8,270 nt of DNA from an uncultured Eubacterium sp. (lineage in GTDB: Bacteria; Bacillota; Clostridia; Peptostreptococcales; Anaerovoracaceae), in assembly GCA_937966095.1 (NCBI GenBank), contig CALCKF010000029.1, positions 1 to 8,270 of the forward strand, written 5' to 3'. A program made the position numbers and the translations under genes. Under the pieces are notes generated by a model. The model worked only from the letters and a program-made list of their open reading frames with translations. It was not told where the DNA came from and searched no databases. Below, one piece after another: positions 1 through 6,204 of this stretch (positions are counted from its first letter, which is position 1; every line of letters starts with the position of its first letter).

Positions 1-2
1 GC

Positions 3-1247
3 AATGTCAGGTTCAGTCTTGTCAACAATGAACGCAGCATATTTGCTACCAGAGGCAATGGATCAACTTTAAATGATATAATAAATATTTACGGAAGTGA
101 CACCGGCAGAGATCTTCTTCCTGTGCATTACAGGAAAAACGGATTCATTTTAAACGGTTATATATCTCCGCCTTCATCTTCTGTGCCGTCGAGAAGCAGA
201 CAGGTATTCTGTGTAAACGGAAGAGTGGTTTCCAGCAGGATCATCGAAAAAGCGCTGGAATCAGCCTACAGGGAGAAGCTTTTCCATGGAAGATTTCCGG
301 CAGCGTTTCTGTTTTTTGACGTGCCTCCGGAAAAACTGGATGTAAATGTCCATCCTGCAAAAAAAGAAATACGTTTCGACAATAATGATGAAATCGAAGA
401 ATTTACAGAAGAGGCCGTAAAAGATGCGCTTGCGGGAAAAGAGGCTCTTCCCCAGATCAAAGCTGAAACGGTAGTCAAGATAAATGAACCTGTGACAGTC
501 TACAAAGAAAAAAATATCAGTGAACAGACAAAAGACACGGAATTATCGGGCGGCGAAGAACAGGTTGACATAAAAATGTTATTGTCTAATTTGAGAGAAA
601 AAAGAGATAATGACAACAATCCTGATCACAGCCAGATAAACATAGAACCTGAGCCGTACCGTACACCTTTTGATTTTAATGAGCTGTCCTGTATAGGCAC
701 TGTTTTCAATACATACATAGTCGCTTCTGATAATAATGATCTTTATCTTATAGATCAGCATGCTGCCCATGAGAGAATCTTTTATGAAAAACTTATCCGG
801 CAGTACAACAATGATGAGAAATCATTGCAGCAGCTGCTTATTCCGTTCAGGACGGATGCTCCGGCTGAGGTAGCATCCTCTGAGGGATCATGGATAGACA
901 GTATAAGAAAAATAGGATATGATATCGAATTTTTCGGCAACAATACATATATCGTAAGAGCCATACCTGTGTTCATGGAGGTGTACGAAGCGGAAAATTT
1001 TCTGAAGGATTTTTTCCTTTCTCTTGAAGAAAAACCGGATCTTACAGACAGAAGAGCACTTGAAAAAATAATAATGAGGTCATGCAAAAGCGCTGTAAAG
1101 GGGGGAGACTGCCTCAAAGAGATAGAAATACATAATCTTATAAGAGATCTCTCTGCATGTGTAAATCCTTTTTCCTGTCCGCACGGACGTCCTACTTTTA
1201 TAAGAATGACAAAACGTGAAATAGAAAAAATGTTCAAGAGGGTGTAA
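3..1247 (+). CDS. mutL: DNA mismatch repair protein MutL, 3' part (5' end outside window)
   Basis: MutL couples mismatch recognition by MutS to strand incision. The frame is open from base 3 with no start, so the gene begins upstream; by family comparison about 185 N-terminal residues (the GHKL ATPase core) are missing. The visible part begins in the transducer domain (a VNNxRSIFATRGNG-type stretch at 21-62, then DVNVHPAKKEIRF near 336-374). A charged, low-complexity linker lies around 440-650. The C-terminal domain carries the metal-dependent endonuclease motif DQHAAHERIFYE (753-788), an SCKSAVKGGD segment (about 1080-1109), CPHGRPT (1176-1196) and a terminal FKRV. A QQLLIP segment (828-845) resembles the beta-clamp-binding motif of Bacillus MutL. 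The full set predicts an active nicking MutL, as in bacteria without MutH. miaA follows after 4 bases, the classic mutL-miaA order. A GTG at 123 is an internal codon, not the start. Confidence 0.97.
   Translation, partial: NVRFSLVNNERSIFATRGNGSTLNDIINIYGSDTGRDLLPVHYRKNGFILNGYISPPSSSVPSRSRQVFCVNGRVVSSRIIEKALESAYREKLFHGRFPAAFLFFDVPPEKLDVNVHPAKKEIRFDNNDEIEEFTEEAVKDALAGKEALPQIKAETVVKINEPVTVYKEKNISEQTKDTELSGGEEQVDIKMLLSNLREKRDNDNNPDHSQINIEPEPYRTPFDFNELSCIGTVFNTYIVASDNNDLYLIDQHAAHERIFYEKLIRQYNNDEKSLQQLLIPFRTDAPAEVASSEGSWIDSIRKIGYDIEFFGNNTYIVRAIPVFMEVYEAENFLKDFFLSLEEKPDLTDRRALEKIIMRSCKSAVKGGDCLKEIEIHNLIRDLSACVNPFSCPHGRPTFIRMTKREIEKMFKRV
1236..1242 (+). promoter_or_regulatory. Ribosome binding site supporting the TTG start of miaA
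   Basis: AAGAGGG lies within the last codons of mutL and sits 9 bases before the TTG at 1252. No ATG or GTG lies nearby in frame at the family's usual N-terminus, so this site decides the TTG start. It also makes miaA translation likely to depend on ribosomes finishing mutL. Confidence 0.7.
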
Positions 1248-1251
1248 TAAA

Positions 1252-2190
1252 TTGAGTGATGAAAAGAAAGTGATTGCGGTTGTCGGACCTACAGCAGTAG
1301 GAAAAACGAAATTTGCAATAAAAGTGGCCGAATACTTTGACGGAGAGATCGTTTCATGTGATTCCATGCAGCTTTACAGATATATGGATATAGGGAGTGC
1401 AAAACCGACAGAAGACGAAATGAAACAGGTGAGACATCATCTGGTGGATCTGATAGACCCGCGTACAGATTTTTCCGTAGCACAGTATCAGAAACTTGCA
1501 AAAGAAGCGATAAGTGATATATTGTCCAGAGGAAAGCTCCCTGTCATATCAGGAGGGACAGGACTTTATCTGAATTCTCTTGTATATGAAATGGATTTTT
1601 CAGCTGCACCGGGAGATGCCGCATACAGAGAAAAACTATACCAAATAGCTGAAAAAAACGGATGTGATGTATTACATAAAATGCTTGCTGCAAATGACCC
1701 GCAGGCAGCTTTATCAATACATCCTCACAATATAAAGAAAGTTGTCCGCGCTCTGGAGAGATTGAGAGAAGGAGAAGGAAGGGTAAGACAATTCAGAAGC
1801 ATAAAACAGAAGACAAAAGACTATGATGTGATAATGATATGTCTAACAAGAAACAGAGATGAGCTGTATGACAGAATAAACAGACGTGTAGATACATTGA
1901 TTGAAAAAGGGTTGATGGATGAGGTCAGCATGCTTGCTGATATGGGTCTTACAGAGGATAATATTTCCATGAAAGGGATAGGATATAAAGAAATAATGAG
2001 CTACTATTCAGGTTTCTGTTCAAGGGAGGAAGCAATAGATAAAATCAAAAAAAACACCAGGAATTATGCTAAAAAACAGTTAACGTGGTTTAGAAGATAT
2101 GATAGAATGAAATGGTACAATATTTCTGATTATGATAGTGACGATGACGCAGCAGAGGTAATTATATCATGGCTTCGGGAAAGCATATAA
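1252..2190 (+). CDS. miaA: tRNA dimethylallyltransferase MiaA
   Basis: MiaA transfers a dimethylallyl group to N6 of adenosine 37 in tRNAs that read codons starting with U; MiaB often adds a methylthio group later. The 312-residue protein is a normal full length. Visible motifs are the P-loop GPTAVGKT (residues 12-19), DSMQLYRYMDIGSAKPT (37-53) with the catalytic-type Asp37, HHLVDLIDP (62-70), GGTGLY (101-106), KGIGYKEI (241-248) and the C-terminal KKQLTWFRR segment (274-282). The start is TTG, backed by AAGAGGG 9 bases upstream and by the right distance to the P-loop. The gene begins 4 bases after the mutL stop, and its last 22 bases overlap the start of the recombinase. Identity is certain at family level; the TTG start is very likely. 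Confidence 0.97.
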   Translation: MSDEKKVIAVVGPTAVGKTKFAIKVAEYFDGEIVSCDSMQLYRYMDIGSAKPTEDEMKQVRHHLVDLIDPRTDFSVAQYQKLAKEAISDILSRGKLPVISGGTGLYLNSLVYEMDFSAAPGDAAYREKLYQIAEKNGCDVLHKMLAANDPQAALSIHPHNIKKVVRALERLREGEGRVRQFRSIKQKTKDYDVIMICLTRNRDELYDRINRRVDTLIEKGLMDEVSMLADMGLTEDNISMKGIGYKEIMSYYSGFCSREEAIDKIKKNTRNYAKKQLTWFRRYDRMKWYNISDYDSDDDAAEVIISWLRESI

Positions 2191-3302
2191 AGCTACACAA
2201 TAAAAGCGACAAGCCTGACAATGTGGTCTTCAGAGAACATGAGACGGTTTTAAAATGTGAAGATATACAAAGTCAGCTTCCTGTGTTCATGAGAGGATTT
2301 TTTGCATATCTAAAAGGAAATGTGCTGCCTTCTACAAGGTTTTCATATCTGAATGATATAAAATTTTTTTGTCGATACTTGATAGAAGAAACAGATCTCA
2401 CATCTGCTGAAAACATATCAGACATAAAACTGGCGGAATTTAATAAAATTAAAGCAGTGGATGTTAATATATTCATAGACTACTGCAGGAAATACACTGT
2501 TGAAAAAGAAAACGAAATAATAGTCTATGAAAACAGCAACAAGACTCTTGCAAGGAAAAAATCATCCCTTTCTGTTCTTTTCAAGCAGCTTTATCGTGAT
2601 GAACTGATAGACAGGAATATCACTGACGGATTCGATCCCATAAAAGTACCCAAGGCAGGAGAGCGTGAGATAAAAGCTTTGCAGGACGATGAGGTGATGA
2701 CAATGCTTGATGCGGTGTCCACCGGATCGCATCTTACTGAAAAAGAACGACAATACTGGAAAAAAACAAAAAAAAGAGACAAGGCAATATTGATATTATT
2801 TCTGACATATGGCCTCAGGCTTTTTGAACTGCAGCAGCTGAACGTTTCTTCTTTCAATTTTTCCAGAGGAGAGTTCAAGATATACAGAAAAAGAGATAAA
2901 GAAGCCGTAATGCCGTTAAACACGTCTGTAACGGAAACGGTTATTGATTATCTGGAAAATGAACGCGCATCCGATGACACTTTGGATCCTGTCCATAGGG
3001 ATGCGCTGTTTCTGTCATTACAGGGCAAAAGGATGACGGAACGTCAGATAAGAGAACTTGTAAAAAAATATACATCTATCGGCCTTGCAACATCGAGAAA
3101 AGCTGGTTACAGTCCTCATAAGCTTAGAGCGACGGCAGCAACAAGTCTGATAGGGAGAGGAAATTCGATTTTTGATGTTCAGGCTCTGCTGGATCATGAA
3201 CAGGTGACGACTACCCAGCTTTATGCAAGCCATAAAATGAATGTCAAAAGGGATCTTGTCAAAGATATGGAATGGGAACTGGAAAGAAAAGAAAGGAAAT
3301 GA
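2169..3302 (+). CDS. XerC/XerD-like tyrosine recombinase
   Basis: A 377-residue tyrosine site-specific recombinase. The N-terminal SAM-like core-binding domain spans about residues 35-150 and the catalytic domain about 165-360. All six catalytic positions can be placed: Arg217 (YGLRLFEL), Lys241 (YRKRDKE hairpin), His317 and Arg320 (SPHKLR), His343 (LDHEQ) and Tyr352 (TTQLY). The His-Tyr spacing of 9 equals that of E. coli XerD, so the enzyme should be active. A lysine-rich insertion (about 185-205) before Arg217 lengthens it beyond the roughly 300 residues of XerC/D. The ATG at 2169 lies inside miaA in another frame, with AGAGG at 2154-2158, 10 bases upstream. No att or dif-like core, excisionase or phage gene is seen. 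The operon setting suggests a chromosomal recombinase rather than a recently arrived integrase. Target site unknown; the family call is firm, XerC orthology is not. Confidence 0.92.
   Translation: MASGKHIKLHNKSDKPDNVVFREHETVLKCEDIQSQLPVFMRGFFAYLKGNVLPSTRFSYLNDIKFFCRYLIEETDLTSAENISDIKLAEFNKIKAVDVNIFIDYCRKYTVEKENEIIVYENSNKTLARKKSSLSVLFKQLYRDELIDRNITDGFDPIKVPKAGEREIKALQDDEVMTMLDAVSTGSHLTEKERQYWKKTKKRDKAILILFLTYGLRLFELQQLNVSSFNFSRGEFKIYRKRDKEAVMPLNTSVTETVIDYLENERASDDTLDPVHRDALFLSLQGKRMTERQIRELVKKYTSIGLATSRKAGYSPHKLRATAATSLIGRGNSIFDVQALLDHEQVTTTQLYASHKMNVKRDLVKDMEWELERKERK
3291..3302 (+). promoter_or_regulatory. Shine-Dalgarno plus ATGA stop/start overlap between recombinase and GLUG gene
   Basis: GAAAGGAAATGA contains a purine-rich site (GAAAGG, 3291-3296), an ATG at 3299 and the recombinase stop TGA at 3300-3302. 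The site is close (2 bases) to the 3299 ATG and 11 bases from the next ATG at 3308. It can therefore serve either start. A third in-frame ATG at 3272 has only a weak purine patch ahead of it. The ATGA overlap suggests reinitiation by ribosomes leaving the recombinase. Confidence 0.5.
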
Positions 3303-4858
3303 CTGCAATGAAACGATTCACGATCTTATCAGTAGCTATAGTTTTTGCAATGAGCGCAATGACCTCGGCGCCTGTTTCATTTGCCGTCAGAAACAACAGC
3401 AATATCAATCAGGGCGGATACAGATATGATAATGACGATTCTGAAACCGAGTTTGACTATATAACAAAAGATACGTCTTGGTTCGATTACGAAGACCCTA
3501 AAGACATATATGAGATCTCCAATGAAGCTCAGCTAATGGGTCTTGCAAGTCTTGTAAACGAAAATCAGACTGATCGCTGGAAGCCTACCAGACTTGAGAA
3601 TTTTGAAGGAGTAACTTTCATATTGACAAAGGATATAAAGCTTACCAATGAATGGAATCCTATAGGAACAGGAGGCGCATCATATTTTGCCGGAATATTT
3701 GATGGCAACGGACATACCATCAGCAATCTGAAGATCGAAAACAATTCCGGTGCCTCCGGGCTATTCGGGTATCTGGTCGGTGAAGTAAGAAATCTCAACG
3801 TTGAAGGTGATGTGACTTCAGGAGATGAAAGCTGCGGAGCTATAGCAGGTTATTTGACCTCGGAAGCAAAGATAGCAGGATGTACCAGTGATGTGACTGT
3901 TTCAGGCAAAGAAAAGACGGGAGGAATCGCAGGGTATAACGACGGAGGCCTTATAGAAAGCTGCATAAATACAGGAACTGTTTCCGGGACCTACAAGGTT
4001 GGAGGTATAGTAGGTGAAAACTGGGGCGGCATCGTCGATATGTGCGGCAACAAAGGAAAGGTAAAATCATCAAAACGTGGCGTGGCGACATACGGCACCG
4101 GCGGTGTTGCAGGCCGTTCCGTTTCGGCGGAAGCCAGCATCTCCCAGTCTTATAATACAGGAGAGATAGTTTCCGACACCGAAGCTACAGGAGGTGTAGT
4201 CGGATATATAAATGCCGGCGGTTCATCTGTCAATGAATGCTACAATACAGGTGCTATACGTATATTGAACAAAGACGGATCAAAGAATCTGTCCAAATCA
4301 TATGCAGGAGGTATAGCAGGTATCGTAGGCATGAACGGTATAACCATAAGGAATTGTTACAACACTGGCGAAATAATGAATGCAGATATTGCAGGAGGTA
4401 TCATCGGACGCTATATAAATGATCATGATGACAACAGGACAAAGAGCATAAGCAATAATTATTACTTAAATGATATAGGAAAGTCAGCAATAGGAACAGT
4501 AGATGAAAGTAAAGACAGGACCGCAGCGAAAGCAGGGACCGGCGTTTCCCGCGGATCTCTCAACAGCCTGGCGGTATCATTGTCTTCACTTTATAAAAAC
4601 GATACCGGTATATACGGCAATAGCGGCTATCCTGTTCTTACATGGCAGGAGGCGGTAACTCAGGAAGAAAAATCATATATTGAAGGAATTCCGGAGAAGA
4701 TACAGGATATGCTCAATGATTATATGATGGATAGCTCTGATACTTCACAATACGGTCAGATTATCATCAACTTTTTTACACCTGCCAATTATATGAACGA
4801 TGCAATATTATCATATAATGAAACGGTTAATGAAGAAAAAAACGGAGAAGAAGAATAA
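3299..4858 (+). CDS. Secreted GLUG-repeat (beta-helix) surface-type protein
   Basis: A 519-residue exported protein, counted from the ATG at 3299. Residues 4-29 form a signal peptide: Lys-Arg, a hydrophobic core, then a likely cut after VSFA. The mature part opens with an acidic stretch (about 35-75). Residues 69-170 match the usual preamble of GLUG proteins: an xYEISNEAQL segment, TKDIKL, EWNPIG, FAGIFDGNGHTISNL and GLFGYL. Six to seven GLUG-type repeats (GGIAGY...NTGxV pattern) follow at about 179-372 and should build a right-handed beta-helix. The last 145 residues contain a YYLN segment, a GYPVLTW strand and an acidic tail ending NGEEE. No LPXTG, SLH, choline-binding or lipobox motif is seen, so it is probably released or held non-covalently. 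The function of GLUG proteins is largely unknown; adhesion or surface roles are inferred. Starts at 3272 or 3308 are possible. It is translationally chained to the recombinase and to ynbB. Confidence 0.88.
   Translation: MTAMKRFTILSVAIVFAMSAMTSAPVSFAVRNNSNINQGGYRYDNDDSETEFDYITKDTSWFDYEDPKDIYEISNEAQLMGLASLVNENQTDRWKPTRLENFEGVTFILTKDIKLTNEWNPIGTGGASYFAGIFDGNGHTISNLKIENNSGASGLFGYLVGEVRNLNVEGDVTSGDESCGAIAGYLTSEAKIAGCTSDVTVSGKEKTGGIAGYNDGGLIESCINTGTVSGTYKVGGIVGENWGGIVDMCGNKGKVKSSKRGVATYGTGGVAGRSVSAEASISQSYNTGEIVSDTEATGGVVGYINAGGSSVNECYNTGAIRILNKDGSKNLSKSYAGGIAGIVGMNGITIRNCYNTGEIMNADIAGGIIGRYINDHDDNRTKSISNNYYLNDIGKSAIGTVDESKDRTAAKAGTGVSRGSLNSLAVSLSSLYKNDTGIYGNSGYPVLTWQEAVTQEEKSYIEGIPEKIQDMLNDYMMDSSDTSQYGQIIINFFTPANYMNDAILSYNETVNEEKNGEEE
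3833..4414 (+). repeat. Tandem GLUG-motif coding repeats
   Basis: Degenerate tandem units of about 24-40 codons, each starting with a Gly-Gly-Ile/Val-Ala/Val-Gly core and ending with Cys/Ser-Tyr-Asn-Thr-Gly-Glu/Ala-Ile/Val or a relative. Unit starts fall near 3833, 3917, 3998, 4097, 4187, 4307 and 4394; the last is partial. The DNA copies have diverged (for example GGAGGAATCGCAGGG against GGAGGTATAGCAGGT). This looks like an old protein-level repeat rather than a recent DNA expansion. Units 3 and 5 carry extra loops with Lys/Ser/Asp. Confidence 0.8.
4844..4850 (+). promoter_or_regulatory. Ribosome binding site deciding the ynbB start
   Basis: GGAGAAG sits in the acidic tail codons of the GLUG gene, 9 bases before the ATG at 4860. 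It favours 4860 over the upstream in-frame ATGs at 4800, 4818 and 4830. Those would add a Lys-rich leader of up to 20 residues that is read out of frame from the GLUG tail and is foreign to the family. Confidence 0.6.
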
Positions 4859-4859
4859 A

Positions 4860-6155
4860 ATGCAGAACAATACCTACAGATTACTTACGGAAAATTTCGG
4901 TATTTCAAAAGAAGTCCTCGATATCATAAACAGAAGCGAGGAGCTTGTATGTGATACATTCAGCCACCTTGACGATATCATGGCATATAACCAGTACAAG
5001 GTTCTGGATGCATTTCAGAAAAACAACATACGTGATATGCACTTTTCATGGAATACCGGATATGGTTATGACGATCCCGGCAGGGATGCCATAGAGAGAG
5101 TGTATGCGGATATATTCAATACTGAAGCTGCTCTTGTCAGACCTATAATAGTCAATGGCACTCATGCCCTTACACTTACACTTACCGGTATCCTCAGACC
5201 CGGAGACAAACTCATATACTGTACCGGATCTCCTTACGACACCCTTGAGGAAGTCATAGGTATAAGAGGAGAAGGAAAGGGATCTCTAAGAGAATTCGGT
5301 ATTTCATATGATCAGGTTGAGCTTACAGAAAGCGGTTCTATAGATTTTGATGCACTAAAAAAAGCAATAGATCCGGATACAAGAATGGTCACGCTCCAGA
5401 GAGCTACAGGTTACGGATGGAGAAAGGCCATATCTATAGAGGAGATAGAAGAATGGGTACAGTTTGTCAAAGGAATAAACCCTGATATAATCTGTATGGT
5501 TGACAACTGTTACGGTGAATTCCTGCATATAAAGGAACCTACGGATGTCGGTGCCGATGTGATAGCCGGATCGCTTATAAAAAACCCGGGAGGCGGACTT
5601 GCTCTAACAGGCGGGTATATTGCGGGGAAGCAGGAACTTATAGATAAGATATCATACAGAATGACATCACCAGGAATAGGCGGAGAATGCGGACTTATGT
5701 TCGGACAGACAAGAACTATGCTGCAAGGTCTGTTTATTGCTCCAAAGACAGTGAATGGTGCAGTAAAAGGCGCTATATTATGTGCCAAGGTCTTTGAAAT
5801 GCTGGGCTATGATGTCTGCCCAAAAGCTGATGAGCTGAGAAGCGATATCATCCAGGCAGTAAAACTTGGTACACCTGAAGGGGTGATCGCATTCTGTAAA
5901 GGAATACAGGCCGCTGCTCCTGTAGATTCCCATGTATCACCTGAACCGTGGGACATGCCGGGATATGACGATCCTGTCATAATGGCAGCCGGCGCTTTTG
6001 TTCAGGGATCATCTATAGAGCTTTCGGCAGATGCGCCTATAAGACCGCCTTACATAGTGTATTTTCAGGGAGGATTGACATACGAGCATTCTAAATTCGG
6101 AGTGATCAAGGCTCTTCAGGAGCTTTACGATAAAAATATAATAACTGTCAGCTAG
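4860..6155 (+). CDS. ynbB: YnbB-type PLP enzyme, methionine gamma-lyase/aluminium-resistance family
   Basis: A 431-residue cytoplasmic fold-type I PLP enzyme of the family labelled methionine gamma-lyase or aluminium resistance protein (Bacillus subtilis YnbB). Visible features are YGYDDPGRD (about residues 68-76), the cofactor-phosphate region NGTHALTLTLTG (99-110), TGSPYDTLEEVIG (122-134), RATGYGWRK (181-189), the PLP-ring Asp in MVDNCYGE (Asp215) and the Schiff-base Lys241 in SLIKNPGGG, followed by LALTGGYIAG. It is full length with all key PLP contacts. The family name implies elimination on a sulfur amino acid to give a 2-oxo acid, ammonia and a thiol, but the true substrate is poorly established, so I treat the reaction as unproven. 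The ATG at 4860 is 1 base after the preceding stop and has a good RBS. In many Firmicutes ynbB lies near miaA, hfq and hflX, which fits this location. Confidence 0.92.
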   Translation: MQNNTYRLLTENFGISKEVLDIINRSEELVCDTFSHLDDIMAYNQYKVLDAFQKNNIRDMHFSWNTGYGYDDPGRDAIERVYADIFNTEAALVRPIIVNGTHALTLTLTGILRPGDKLIYCTGSPYDTLEEVIGIRGEGKGSLREFGISYDQVELTESGSIDFDALKKAIDPDTRMVTLQRATGYGWRKAISIEEIEEWVQFVKGINPDIICMVDNCYGEFLHIKEPTDVGADVIAGSLIKNPGGGLALTGGYIAGKQELIDKISYRMTSPGIGGECGLMFGQTRTMLQGLFIAPKTVNGAVKGAILCAKVFEMLGYDVCPKADELRSDIIQAVKLGTPEGVIAFCKGIQAAAPVDSHVSPEPWDMPGYDDPVIMAAGAFVQGSSIELSADAPIRPPYIVYFQGGLTYEHSKFGVIKALQELYDKNIITVS

Positions 6156-6160
6156 AGCGA

Positions 6161-6188
6161 GAATGAGATCTTGACAGATTTCATTTTT
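6161..6188 (+). terminator. Candidate rho-independent terminator or leader hairpin after ynbB
   Basis: ATGAGATCT (6163-6171) pairs with AGATTTCAT (6176-6184) over 9 base pairs, including one G-U, around a TGAC loop. The flanking A6162-T6185 and G6161-U6186 pairs can extend it. A T run ends at 6188. It lies 5 bases after the ynbB stop and 16 bases before the next start. The stem is A+T-rich and the T tract short, so termination is probably partial. It could instead sit in the leader of the downstream pair. Confidence 0.45.
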
Positions 6189-6193
6189 ACTAA

Positions 6194-6200
6194 AGAGGGG
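6194..6200 (+). promoter_or_regulatory. Ribosome binding site of the TVP38-family gene
   Basis: AGAGGGG is 4 bases before the ATG at 6205. It is one of the clearest Shine-Dalgarno sites in the window and fixes the start. It follows directly after the candidate hairpin at 6161-6188, so folding there would not cover it. Confidence 0.7.
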
Positions 6201-6204
6201 TAAT

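Noticed and set aside
782..1237. Open frame of 151 codons on the minus strand opposite mutL
   Set aside because: It is the complement of the conserved MutL C-terminal domain and shows no family motif; it is a shadow frame.
2169..3302. The recombinase as evidence of an integrated phage, ICE or integron
   Set aside because: No attachment repeats, excisionase, relaxase, phage genes, attC-like sites or base-composition break are visible. The gene is flush with, and overlaps, housekeeping genes.
3833..4414. GLUG repeat region as a CRISPR array or DNA satellite
   Set aside because: The units are degenerate at DNA level, vary in length, stay in frame and follow a protein pattern; there are no identical direct repeats with regular spacers.
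6075..6110. TTGACA at 6075-6080 as a promoter inside ynbB
   Set aside because: The bases at the expected -10 position (about 6097-6103) are G-rich and unlike TATAAT.
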